Positions 8,167 through 16,206 of a stretch of 64,000 nt of DNA are shown in pieces (position 1 is the stretch's first letter; every line of letters starts with the position of its first letter). The position numbers were made by a program, and so were the translations under genes. This DNA comes from Candidatus Gastranaerophilales bacterium (GTDB lineage: Bacteria > Cyanobacteriota > Vampirovibrionia > Gastranaerophilales > Gastranaerophilaceae): NCBI GenBank assembly GCA_944325635.1, contig CALVBD010000001.1, forward strand, positions 186,001 through 250,000, in the 5' to 3' direction. The notes under the pieces were generated by a model. It saw only the letters and a program-made list of their open reading frames with translations, was not told the DNA's origin and made no database searches.

Positions 8167-10452
8167 ATGTACGAATTTCCGTTTGAACTTGATGATTTTC
8201 AAAAAGAAGCCTGTGAATATATTGATGCCGGAAAAAGCGTTGTTGTTTGCGCACCGACAGGAGCGGGCAAAACTGTTATTGCCCAGCACGCAATACATCG
8301 AGCACTTAAAGAAGGTACACGGATTTTTTATACAACACCTTTGAAAGCTTTATCTAACCAGAAGTATTATGATTTTTCCGAAAAATACGGGGCTGATAAA
8401 GTCGGGCTTTTAACCGGTGACACTTCAATTAATAGAACAGCCCAAATTGTTGTTATGACAACGGAAGTTTTCAGAAACATGCTCTACGGAACGAATTTCG
8501 GAGCGGTTGCTGATAATTTAAAAGATGTTAAATATGTTGTCCTTGATGAAGTTCACTATATGAACGACGAGCAGCGCGGAACTGTCTGGGAAGAAAGCAT
8601 TATCTACTGTCCGACAAATGTTCAAATTATAGCGCTTTCTGCAACCGTTGCGAATGCTGATGAACTTACAGACTGGATTAATACCGTACATAGCAGAACA
8701 GAACTTGTGAATACTGATTTCAGACCGGTACCTTTAAGGTTTTTCTACTTTGATAGTTCTCAGCCGGATAAGCTTCTCCCGCTTCTCACGCCATCAGGAC
8801 AATTAAATAAAAAGATTAAACCTGAAAAAAGATTATGGGGACACAACAGAAAAAAACAGCGTTCTTATGTCAAAGATATTGTGAGAAACCTCTATAATCA
8901 GGATATGCTGCCTGCGATTTATTTTACCTTCTCGCGTAAAAAATGTGATGAACAAATGGAAAAATGTGCAGGACTTGAACTTGTGACAAAGGGCGAACGC
9001 GCTCAAATCAGGCAGTTTATTGATGATTACATAGCGGAGAATCCACACCTTTATAATAATAAACATATTGAATACCTTCTTTGCGGGGTTGCCTCTCACC
9101 ATGCCGGGCTTTTGCCTTCGTGGAAAATTCTTGTAGAAAAACTTTTCCAGAAAGGTTTGATTAAAGTAGTCTTTGCAACAGAAACCCTTGCTGCTGGGAT
9201 TAACATGCCGGCTCGTTCGACTGTCATAAGTTCAATCAGCAAAAAAACGGATAGCGGGCACAGAATGCTTACGGCAAGTGAATTTTTGCAGATGTCAGGT
9301 CGTGCAGGCCGCCGCGGTATGGATGAAATAGGCTACGTCACGGTTGTCGGAACCCAGTTCCAGTCGCCGGAAGAGGTCGCTGAACTAGTTCTGAGTGATG
9401 CAAACCCTCTCGAAAGCCGCTTTTCACCGAGTTATTCCATGGTTTTGAACCTTCTCCAGCGTTTCAGTCTTGATGAAGCAAAAGAACTTATCCTGAAAAG
9501 TTTCGGGTATTTTTCATCAGGGTCGCGCCTAAAGCCGCTGCTTCAACTGAAATCTTCAATGGAGGGTGAAATTAAAGCAAGAGAATTTGTCTGTCCTTAT
9601 AAATTAACCGACGCTCAACTCCATGAATACGATAAAACCCGTCATATATATGTTCAGAACCGACAGACTTACAAAAAAATTACCAAGCAGGAGCGCTCAA
9701 AAAATCGTCCGTTGTCTGATGATGTTATAAAATTCGGCAAAGAAACCAAAGCACTCCTTGAAAAAATGCATAATTTCCAATGCGATACCTGCAAGCTTTA
9801 CAAAAAACATACTAAAAATATTGAGGTTATAAATAGATTTGACTCAAAACTTAAAAAACTTGATAAAGAAATAGACCGGCAGCGTGATATTTTCTGGAAT
9901 AAATTCCTCGCACATAGAAGCGTACTGATGGATTTTGGCTACCTGAAAGACGATTATCCGACTGAAAAAGGAATTACAACCTCACAAATCCGCTCGGAAA
10001 ACGAATTATTTATCGCGGAAATTATTTTCTCACACGTTCTTGAAAATTTGACACCATCCCAGTTGGCAGCTGTCATTTGTGCAATTACAACAGAAGAATT
10101 AAGGATTGATATTCCGTATCTTCCGATATCAGAACCCGTCAGAAAAACTCTTAACCAAATCCGCAATATTAAAAGAAAAATTGAAAAGGTACAGAATTCT
10201 TACGATGTCGAAGCGCCGCTGTATATAAACCCGTATTTCAGCTCTCTTATTGAACTTTGGGTCGAAGGCGCCGAATGGGAAACAATTACGGAGCAGATTG
10301 ACATAGGAGAAGGCGACATTGTCCGCTCTTTCAAGCGTGTAGTCGATGTCTTAAGACAATTTACAACCATAGCTAATGTTCCGGAAGCTCTCGTCTTTAC
10401 TGCACGCGATGCAATTGACAAAATTATGAGAGAACCTGTTGATATAGACTAA
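8167..10452 (+). CDS. Ski2-like DEAD/DEAH-box RNA helicase
   Basis: 761 aa. RecA domain 1 carries FQKEA (Q-like), APTGAGKT (Walker A, about 30-37), TTPLKALSNQK, GDTSINRTA, DEVHYM (DExH) and SATVAN (motif III). Domain 2 has SHHAGLLP, FATETLAAGINMPAR and QMSGRAGRRGMD (motif VI). A C-terminal winged-helix/ratchet-like part contains CDTCKLYKKH and a DSHCT-like end. This is the Ski2/Mtr4-type superfamily 2 helicase found in nearly all Cyanobacteria, where it is linked to RNA turnover. AAGGAGT precedes the ATG. Confidence 0.9.
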   Translation: MYEFPFELDDFQKEACEYIDAGKSVVVCAPTGAGKTVIAQHAIHRALKEGTRIFYTTPLKALSNQKYYDFSEKYGADKVGLLTGDTSINRTAQIVVMTTEVFRNMLYGTNFGAVADNLKDVKYVVLDEVHYMNDEQRGTVWEESIIYCPTNVQIIALSATVANADELTDWINTVHSRTELVNTDFRPVPLRFFYFDSSQPDKLLPLLTPSGQLNKKIKPEKRLWGHNRKKQRSYVKDIVRNLYNQDMLPAIYFTFSRKKCDEQMEKCAGLELVTKGERAQIRQFIDDYIAENPHLYNNKHIEYLLCGVASHHAGLLPSWKILVEKLFQKGLIKVVFATETLAAGINMPARSTVISSISKKTDSGHRMLTASEFLQMSGRAGRRGMDEIGYVTVVGTQFQSPEEVAELVLSDANPLESRFSPSYSMVLNLLQRFSLDEAKELILKSFGYFSSGSRLKPLLQLKSSMEGEIKAREFVCPYKLTDAQLHEYDKTRHIYVQNRQTYKKITKQERSKNRPLSDDVIKFGKETKALLEKMHNFQCDTCKLYKKHTKNIEVINRFDSKLKKLDKEIDRQRDIFWNKFLAHRSVLMDFGYLKDDYPTEKGITTSQIRSENELFIAEIIFSHVLENLTPSQLAAVICAITTEELRIDIPYLPISEPVRKTLNQIRNIKRKIEKVQNSYDVEAPLYINPYFSSLIELWVEGAEWETITEQIDIGEGDIVRSFKRVVDVLRQFTTIANVPEALVFTARDAIDKIMREPVDID

Positions 10453-10658
10453 ATAAATTTTCCCTTTTCACCGGCGAGAGATGGAAATGTAGCTCATTTC
10501 CATAACGGGCTATACAATTCAGCTTTTTGTGTAATTAGTAATCAATTTACAAAAGATTGCTTATTGAATAAAATTACCGCTATTTTACTTTCCGTAAATC
10601 ACGATTAAGTGTATGTTTACCATTATTTAGTTTTGTAAAAGCCTTGCTATCAGAGAAC
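10453..10658. other. Intergenic stretch with one perfect hairpin
   Basis: No convincing ORF. A perfect 9-bp inverted repeat, ATGGAAATG-TAGCT-CATTTCCAT, lies at 10481-10503 about 30 nt after the helicase stop. It has no T-run, so it is a weak terminator candidate at best. The rest is AT-rich without visible structure. Confidence 0.5.
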
Positions 10659-10687
10659 TTGAACTATTTGTAAAAATATGTTACAAT
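10659..10687 (+). promoter_or_regulatory. Sigma-70-type promoter
   Basis: TTGAAC, 17 nt, TACAAT. The predicted transcription start is near 10694, leaving a leader of about 155 nt before the glycosidase gene. Confidence 0.7.
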
Positions 10688-10693
10688 AATAGT

Positions 10694-10850
10694 AGGAAGT
10701 CCCTGTAAATGGTTGGCTCTTTTGAAAAAACTTTATGGTTATAATGACACTTTCAAACAGGCGTAAAAGCAGGTTTCCGATGAGTGTTATTCCCCACCCC
10801 ACTCTAAAATAAAAAAGGTATCCGGTTACTTTAACTTATGAGGTGACACT
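10694..10850 (+). other. Long 5' leader, possible structured or regulatory RNA
   Basis: The leader runs from the predicted start to the ATG at 10851. It contains possible pairings of CCTG near 10702 with either of two CAGG segments near 10760-10775, and a GAGTG/CACTC hairpin at about 10784-10806 with a C-rich loop. It ends with GAGGTG as the ribosome-binding site. No known riboswitch consensus was recognised. Confidence 0.35.
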
Positions 10851-12119
10851 ATGGATACGCTCTTTTATGCTGCAAATCGTGAGAGGATTTTGAACTCATT
10901 TATCATTTCTTCGATAATGGGTATGCTGCTATTTACTCAGACGATTTTTATTAATCCGCCTATTTATGCTGATGATATAAAGATTGCCCAGATATCAGAA
11001 CCTTCTGTTGGATTAGATACAGGACAAATTAAAGATAAAATACTAAATGAATTTTCTATGGAGACGAGGGCTAAAAATTTTGACGAAAAGATTAAAAGAA
11101 AATATCCTAAGGCTACAATTGTCGATGTTGACAGCGGGGTAAAGCATATTAAAGTTACAAAATACTATGACGGTAGGCCTGTAAGGATTAATATAGTTGA
11201 AATTGATTTAAAACTTGCTGATGATTTCGAATTAAAACCTGCACTCTCATCAACCTCTAATAACTTAAAAAGCAGAAAAACAATTACAACAATTGCAAAA
11301 AATACAAATTCAATAGTAGCTGTGAACGGTACATACTTTAAACCCCAGACGGGCGTTCCATTAGGAACTTTAATGATTGACGGAAAGATGTACACCGGCC
11401 CTGTTTATGACAGGGTAGCCATGGGCATTTTTGATAATGGCTTTGATATGGCACGTTTGCAATTTGATAGTTCTTTAGAGGGTTCTAAAAGTTCCGTAAA
11501 GGTCGATAATATTAATCAGCCCCGAATGTTAGCAACTCATGTTATAGCCTACTCAAATGAATGGGGAAAGACCTCTCCTACATCTCCTAAATATGGATTT
11601 CAAATCGCAATTAAAGATAATAAGGTTGTAGGTGCATCATATTCTTCTTTATCAATTCCTGAAGGCGGTTATGTCATTGTTGGTCCTGCAAAGCTTCTCA
11701 GGCCGCTTGCTTTTGAGAACAAAGTTAAATTAAGAATAGGTACCTCTCCTGATTGGAATAATGTTAACCATATTATAAGCGGCGGGCCGTATCTTGTTAA
11801 AAATTCGGAAGTATTTGTAGATATGACGGCACAAAAACTTGGCTCTGTCGGCGGTAAAAATCCTCGTACAGCAATAGGTTATACAAAAGACAACGAAATG
11901 ATTATGGTTGCTGTGGACGGCAGGGAAGGAAGTTCTGTCGGAATGACATTGATGCAGCTTGCAAATTTTATGAAATCTTTAGGCTGTGTTAATGCGATGA
12001 ACCTCGATGGTGGCGGCTCAACTGTAATGTACGTTAACGGTCAGGTTGTAAACAGACCTCAGGTTCGGGGCGGTATTACTCTTTCTAATGCACTTGTTCT
12101 TTCAAAAAAGATTAATTAG
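10851..12119 (+). CDS. Exported phosphodiester glycosidase (NAGPA-like domain)
   Basis: 422 aa. The N-terminus has a signal anchor or late signal peptide (FIISSIMGMLLFTQTIFIN, about 17-36) followed by a ~90-residue linker. The C-terminal ~280 residues match the NAGPA/phosphodiester glycosidase domain: VNGTYFKPQTGVPLGTLMI, RMLATHVIAYSNEWG, HIISGGPYLVKN, NPRTAIGYTKDNE, and the hallmark MNLDGGGSTVMYVNG. Such enzymes remove N-acetylglucosamine or other sugars from phosphodiesters and probably act on envelope polymers outside the cytoplasmic membrane. It has its own promoter and a long leader. The last 8 bases overlap the convergent GNAT gene. Confidence 0.85.
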   Translation: MDTLFYAANRERILNSFIISSIMGMLLFTQTIFINPPIYADDIKIAQISEPSVGLDTGQIKDKILNEFSMETRAKNFDEKIKRKYPKATIVDVDSGVKHIKVTKYYDGRPVRINIVEIDLKLADDFELKPALSSTSNNLKSRKTITTIAKNTNSIVAVNGTYFKPQTGVPLGTLMIDGKMYTGPVYDRVAMGIFDNGFDMARLQFDSSLEGSKSSVKVDNINQPRMLATHVIAYSNEWGKTSPTSPKYGFQIAIKDNKVVGASYSSLSIPEGGYVIVGPAKLLRPLAFENKVKLRIGTSPDWNNVNHIISGGPYLVKNSEVFVDMTAQKLGSVGGKNPRTAIGYTKDNEMIMVAVDGREGSSVGMTLMQLANFMKSLGCVNAMNLDGGGSTVMYVNGQVVNRPQVRGGITLSNALVLSKKIN

Positions 12120-12687
12120 TCGGCTTTTGCCATAGAAATCTGTTAGTGTTCTCGCGCATACGCTTAAATCCGTTTTTTAAATAGAATACTGTGGCTGAAG
12201 AAGCAGAATTTAAAGTAATACAATCATATTTATCTTTTAAATAATTTATTATTGCTGTACCTATTCTCTTTATATAAGGAGGCCCGTATGAGTAAATGTA
12301 TTGTGGATTTGTGTTTAAATACTCTATTTCAATTTTTTTATTATTAAGTTCAGAAATTTCAACTACACCGAGAACTTCATCCGCTTTTAAGTCATTGAAG
12401 TTGGATGTTTGTCTTGTAAGCGCTAATATGCGCATATCATCACTTAAATCAGATCTGGAGTCTTTATATACATATGCGTGCTTGATATTAAAGGCAATAT
12501 TATTAACAAAAGTATCTGATCCAAATTCTTTTGCAATTTCTTCAACGGATTTTACATCATTTATATCAAAAGGATTTAAGTCAACAATATCCGCAGTTGA
12601 GGGCTGATAGAGTTTCTTTTCGTATGAATATTTAAGTACCGGCAGTTTTTGTAAAAATCTTGCGCCAAAAGAGATATTATTGTCCAT
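12112..12687 (-). CDS. GNAT-like acetyltransferase (191 aa)
   Basis: The N-terminus carries NISFGARFLQKLP, a short motif resembling the start of the unrelated 131-aa protein at 45649. The second half is GNAT-like: LGVVEIS (beta-4), IEIEYLNTNPQY, then KRIGTAIINYL (pyrophosphate loop, a variant of [QR]xxGx[GA]) and ATVFYLKNGFKR (the usual A-x-x-FYxxxGF end). It probably transfers an acyl group from acyl-CoA to an unknown amine. Last gene of a minus-strand cluster with Tic20-like, TPR and rsfS, 35 nt after the preceding stop. Confidence 0.65.
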   Translation of the reverse strand: MDNNISFGARFLQKLPVLKYSYEKKLYQPSTADIVDLNPFDINDVKSVEEIAKEFGSDTFVNNIAFNIKHAYVYKDSRSDLSDDMRILALTRQTSNFNDLKADEVLGVVEISELNNKKIEIEYLNTNPQYIYSYGPPYIKRIGTAIINYLKDKYDCITLNSASSATVFYLKNGFKRMRENTNRFLWQKPTN

Positions 12688-12722
12688 TTGCGGATTATAA
12701 AATCTGTAAAAAAATTTTTTTG

Positions 12723-13133
12723 CTATCTGATATTTTGCCTAATTATATCGGAAACCCATGGCAGATAACTGTATTTTCCCATAAAAGCCGTAATTGTAAG
12801 GTAGATTATCACGGTATAGATACAAGCTTGAATTAATGAATATCCGAAAATAGCAGGCATATTTAACCAGAATATAATCTGCGCAGTTAATTTATTAATT
12901 AAAGGAATAACGCTAAGAATATTGCTTAATACTCCGATTAGAATAGATACAATTACATACGCAATTGACAGGAAAATTGATTGAAATATGTGATACTGCG
13001 TAAATGTACGTAGTTTCGCTCTTGTTATCAGGCCGAGCAGTAACCATATAAAACCAATCATTCCCATTGTAGGATATGTTAGTCCGGATACGATTCTTTC
13101 AATCATATACGGTTTTTCGTAATCTGAATGCAT
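12723..13133 (-). CDS. Tic20-like / small multi-span membrane protein
   Basis: 136 aa with four predicted membrane helices (about 15-33, 48-70, 80-98, 102-122). The segment RTFTQYHIFQSIFLSIAYVI resembles the RxxxFNxxQAxLL motif of cyanobacterial Tic20 homologues, and the end SYLPWVSDII resembles their Y-x-P-x-[IVS]-S-[ED]-A terminus. Chloroplast Tic20 is a translocon component; the bacterial role is unknown. Its ATG overlaps the TPR stop codon by one base (TAATG), so the two are translationally coupled. Confidence 0.55.
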   Translation of the reverse strand: MHSDYEKPYMIERIVSGLTYPTMGMIGFIWLLLGLITRAKLRTFTQYHIFQSIFLSIAYVIVSILIGVLSNILSVIPLINKLTAQIIFWLNMPAIFGYSLIQACIYTVIIYLTITAFMGKYSYLPWVSDIIRQNIR

Positions 13134-14206
13134 TATGCTGCTTCACCTCTGCGTTTGTCATCAATATATTCATCAAGTACCTGGAAATAAATAAGTTTAA
13201 ACTCATCATTTTCAGGTTCAAGTTTAATAGCAGCTCTATAGGAAGCAATGGCTTTTTCTATATCACCCTGCAGGTAATGAGCATTCCCCAGAAGTATATA
13301 TGTCTGTGCATCATTTTGCTTAAAGTGCAGAACGGATTTATATTCATTCATAGCATCATCAAGTCGGTTAAGGTTTGTATATAAGTTTCCGAGAAGCTGA
13401 TATGCATTAGGCTCTTTAGGGAATATAGCTTTTGCTTTTTCGTACATTGCAATTGCCATATCTGTTTCGCCGAATTCAGAAAGTGAAATTGCATAACAGA
13501 TGTAGGCTCTGTAATTATCCCCTTCCATTGTGAGGGCTTTTTCATAATAGCTGTATGCTTCTTCACGCTTTTTCATAAGAGTGTATGTGTTACCGATACA
13601 GATTGCAACTACCTTGTTGTCTATATTCAGTGCAAATACTCTTTTATAAAGATCAAGCGCAGTCTCATAATCAAAAATCTTAAAACAAACATTACCCATA
13701 TCAACGAGTGCTGTAATATTTTCAGGGTCAAGCGAGAGAGCCTTTTCATAGTATGCTTTAGACTCAATATATTCTTCGTTGTCCTGATAAAGAAGCGCAA
13801 TAGCGTTGTAAATTTCAGGATTTGTCGCATTCAAATCAATGGCTCTGTTGTAATAGAATAAAGCTTTGTCAAAATTTTTCCATTCAGCGAATACGTTTCC
13901 GATATTGTAGTATATCAGATAGTTTTTCGGGTTAATTTCAAGTGCTTTGTTGTAATAAGAGAGAGATTTTCTAAAATCTCTTTCATAAAACCACATTGTC
14001 CCCATTCCGACAAGTGCCTGTACATCCGTCGGGTATATTTCCAAAAGACTTTCCAGAACTGACATTACCTTGTCGTAATCTTCAAGCTTCATGTATAATC
14101 TGGATAATTTGTGGTAATTATCTGCATTTTTCGGATCTTTAGCCATTTCGACAATTAAGTCGGAGATTTGTTTATTTATTTCCTGTTTAGTTTCTAAATT
14201 TTCCAT
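13133..14206 (-). CDS. Tetratricopeptide-repeat protein (357 aa)
   Basis: About nine consecutive 34-residue TPR units from residue 15 to near the end, with typical repeats such as ALEINPKNYLIYYNIGNVFA, ALSLDPENITALVDMGNVCF and AIKLEPENDEF. No signal peptide or membrane segment, so probably a cytoplasmic scaffold. It is 45 nt downstream of rsfS and overlaps the Tic20-like gene by one base. Confidence 0.9.
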   Translation of the reverse strand: MENLETKQEINKQISDLIVEMAKDPKNADNYHKLSRLYMKLEDYDKVMSVLESLLEIYPTDVQALVGMGTMWFYERDFRKSLSYYNKALEINPKNYLIYYNIGNVFAEWKNFDKALFYYNRAIDLNATNPEIYNAIALLYQDNEEYIESKAYYEKALSLDPENITALVDMGNVCFKIFDYETALDLYKRVFALNIDNKVVAICIGNTYTLMKKREEAYSYYEKALTMEGDNYRAYICYAISLSEFGETDMAIAMYEKAKAIFPKEPNAYQLLGNLYTNLNRLDDAMNEYKSVLHFKQNDAQTYILLGNAHYLQGDIEKAIASYRAAIKLEPENDEFKLIYFQVLDEYIDDKRRGEAA

Positions 14207-14251
14207 ATGCTTATTTTATCTCTTTCTTATTTATTTGTAAAATTTGTAACA

Positions 14252-14647
14252 CTAATTATAAGTTCCGTATTCTTTTGAAGTTTCTTTCCACTCCTCTTCG
14301 GAAATACTGAATGCATTGCTCCAGAATTTTTCGATTGCATAGGTTTGACGTTCTTCTTTATGGAGAATATGAACAACTACATCCCCGTAATCAAGTAAAT
14401 TCCAGCGATTTTTAGCATCGTTTTCCATCCGTAAAGGCATTCTGTTGAAAAAAGTTTTCATTCTCTCTTTTACAGCTTCCATCAAAGCTTTTACTTGAGG
14501 GGTAGAATCACCTGTTACAATAACAAAATAATCGGCAAGCGAAGATACGTGTCCGATATTTAATATAGCAATATCTTTACCTAATTTATCATCCAAAGTT
14601 CTTGCTATGACGCAGGCAAACTTATGTGAATCAATATCATTTGTCAT
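14252..14647 (-). CDS. rsfS: Ribosome silencing factor RsfS (Iojap family)
   Basis: 131 aa. Family motifs: KLGKDIAILNIGHVSSLADYFVI (about 22-44, the SxxADYFVI signature), GDSTPQVKALMEAVKERM, NRWNLLDYGDVVVHI (W-x-L-x-D-[YF]-GDVVVH) and ERQTYAIEKFWSNA. RsfS binds ribosomal protein L14 and blocks subunit joining during starvation. First gene of the minus-strand cluster with TPR, Tic20-like and GNAT genes. Confidence 0.93.
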   Translation of the reverse strand: MTNDIDSHKFACVIARTLDDKLGKDIAILNIGHVSSLADYFVIVTGDSTPQVKALMEAVKERMKTFFNRMPLRMENDAKNRWNLLDYGDVVVHILHKEERQTYAIEKFWSNAFSISEEEWKETSKEYGTYN

Positions 14648-14716
14648 TATTATTTCCTTTTTAATAAATTATAGCAGAAAACGGCAATTATGTGAAGATG
14701 TTAAGAAAATTGCGCA

Positions 14717-14747
14717 ATAAAAAAGCCGGCATTTGCCGACAAAAAAA
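14717..14747 (-). terminator. Terminator of the 14855-15901 gene
   Basis: On the minus strand, GTCGGCA/TGCCGGC stem followed by a T-run; about 110 nt after the stop codon. Confidence 0.75.
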
Positions 14748-14854
14748 TAAAGGAAATAAAATTGTAAAGGGGAAAATAAATTTTTTTTCTAACCGCGTCC
14801 TTGAAATATTGATTATTAGCTGGCGGTTTAGTTTGAAGTTTGCTGAAAAGCAGA

Positions 14855-15901
14855 TTAACCGAAGGTTTTGAAAGTAGATTCGACGTTCTTTTCGATAACT
14901 TTCTGAACAGCGTCCATTTCGGTAGAGATGGCATCTTGTTCAGTATCGAGCTGTTTAAGACGGAGTTCAAGGTTTTTATCTTCAGCCTGAATAATTTCAA
15001 TTTTAGCGTTGATATCCTGAACAGATTTGTCGTAAGTAGCTTTGTCGAATTCATACTGGTTCATAGCGTCGTCGTAGGCTTGCTGATCAGAAGTAGTGTT
15101 AGCAGTGAGGGCATAAGTAACTTCTTCATCAGTCCCCGGATCGAGAGTGATGTTAATATATCTGCCAGTAGAATCTTGTTCTAATTTAGCTGTAGCGCCT
15201 TTGATTTCATCGGTTTTCTTTTCAGTACCGACAGTGTAAGCAGGAATGAAAGACTGAGAAGCGCCGGTAGTTTCAGAATAGATAGTAGAATCTTTTTCGA
15301 GATCGTTTTTCTTGTAGAAAACCGGATTGTAAGTACCTGAAGTAGTGTCTAATCTGTAATAAACGAGCCAATCAGTAGCGTTGCCTTTGTTGTATTCCTG
15401 TTCTAATTTTTCTTTGTATAAAGCTTCTTCTTGAATTAAAGCAGTTAATTGATCATCAGTTAAAGTGCTGAGATAAGGATCTTTGTCAATGTAATCCTGA
15501 TCCGGCATAACGCCTAATTCTCTTAACCCTTTAGAACCAACGCTGTAAGAATAGTTACCTTGAGTACCGGTTCTAGTAACGATAGACGAAGTAGTAGCAA
15601 CAACAGCATTGTTATCAGTATAAGTTCTTGTGTAACTAACGAGGAAGTTCCCATCAGCCTGAGCAATGAGAGAAGTAACAGTGTTAGTTAAAGCACCGTC
15701 AGTGAAAGTATAAACGGTTTTAGTATAATCTTGAATGGAAGGCGGAGTAGGAACAGTCATACCAAGTAACTGGTTGTAGTAGTTGGCAGACTGGTTAGCC
15801 AAAACGGTTCTCTGTTGGTTAACCTGTTGTCCTTCATATTCAACGTTAGTTTTTCTTGCAGTCAGTCCTAAGAACCGAGCCTGCGAAGCTGCCATACCCA
15901 T
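14855..15901 (-). CDS. MGxAASQAR-family protein 1 (348 aa)
   Basis: Starts MGMAASQARFLGLTARK. The N-terminal ~60 residues are helical and Gln/Asn-rich, the middle (about 65-285) is Thr/Asp/Tyr-rich and beta-like, and the last ~65 residues form a coiled coil (DKSVQDINAKIEIIQAEDK) ending in KNVESTFKTFG. Both ends match the 682-aa protein at 34829 (MGLAASQARLLSIT; KNVERNFKMFEA), while the middles do not. Conserved helical ends around a variable middle recall flagellin and hook-associated proteins, and the promoter is FliA-like. No signal peptide, so export, if any, would be through a non-Sec route. No named family recognised. AAAGGG is the ribosome-binding site. Confidence 0.8.
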   Translation of the reverse strand: MGMAASQARFLGLTARKTNVEYEGQQVNQQRTVLANQSANYYNQLLGMTVPTPPSIQDYTKTVYTFTDGALTNTVTSLIAQADGNFLVSYTRTYTDNNAVVATTSSIVTRTGTQGNYSYSVGSKGLRELGVMPDQDYIDKDPYLSTLTDDQLTALIQEEALYKEKLEQEYNKGNATDWLVYYRLDTTSGTYNPVFYKKNDLEKDSTIYSETTGASQSFIPAYTVGTEKKTDEIKGATAKLEQDSTGRYINITLDPGTDEEVTYALTANTTSDQQAYDDAMNQYEFDKATYDKSVQDINAKIEIIQAEDKNLELRLKQLDTEQDAISTEMDAVQKVIEKNVESTFKTFG

Positions 15902-15939
15902 GACAATTACCCTTTCCGATTTTTATTTCCTTGTAATAT

Positions 15940-15967
15940 ATATCGGCACACTGAGTTAAAATCTTTA
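15940..15967 (-). promoter_or_regulatory. Sigma-28/sigma-D-type promoter
   Basis: On the minus strand: TAAAGATT, 12 nt, GCCGATAT (TAAA-N16-GCCGATAT), 38 nt before the ATG at 15901. It closely matches the FliA/SigD consensus TAAA-N15-GCCGATA[AT]. The other MGxAASQAR gene has the same boxes and spacing. Confidence 0.7.
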
Positions 15968-16059
15968 ATTTTTTATTCCTTTTTTGTAATATTTCTTAAT
16001 AAAAATCGAAAGGTCTATATATACAAGGAATGACGACTGACGTGATAGATTTCGGCAGC

Positions 16060-16123
16060 TTGTGTTTGTTTTCGAAACGATAGCGTGAGCAGGGACGGGA
16101 GCGTGTTGAAAAAATAAACACAA
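16060..16123. repeat. Imperfect inverted repeat, possible small mobile or regulatory element
   Basis: TTGTGTTTGTTTTC at one end and its near-complement ending in AAATAAACACAA at the other enclose a GC-richer core (GATAGCGTGAGCAGGGACGG), which contrasts with the AT-rich flanks. No ORF. Could be a MITE-like relic. Confidence 0.35.
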
Positions 16124-16156
16124 CAGGCCTTTAGGGTTAAGTAAAGTAGGGATACT

Positions 16157-16186
16157 AAAAAAAGACCGGCTTTTTAGCCGGTCTTT
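16157..16186 (-). terminator. Terminator of the GT35 gene
   Basis: Perfect 11-bp stem AAAGACCGGCT/AGCCGGTCTTT; on the minus strand it is followed by a T-run. Confidence 0.9.
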
Positions 16187-16206
16187 CAAGGTATTTATAT
16201 CTTCAA

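Noticed and set aside
10694-10850. 6S RNA, SRP RNA, or a c-di-GMP riboswitch
   Set aside because: None of the hallmark sequences (SRP GGAAG/GCAGC loop, GEMM core, 6S closed-bubble pairing) could be traced.
15965-16189. 74-codon minus-strand ORF between the GT35 gene and the MGxAASQAR gene
   Set aside because: It runs through the GT35 terminator hairpin and an inverted repeat, has atypical composition and no ribosome-binding site.
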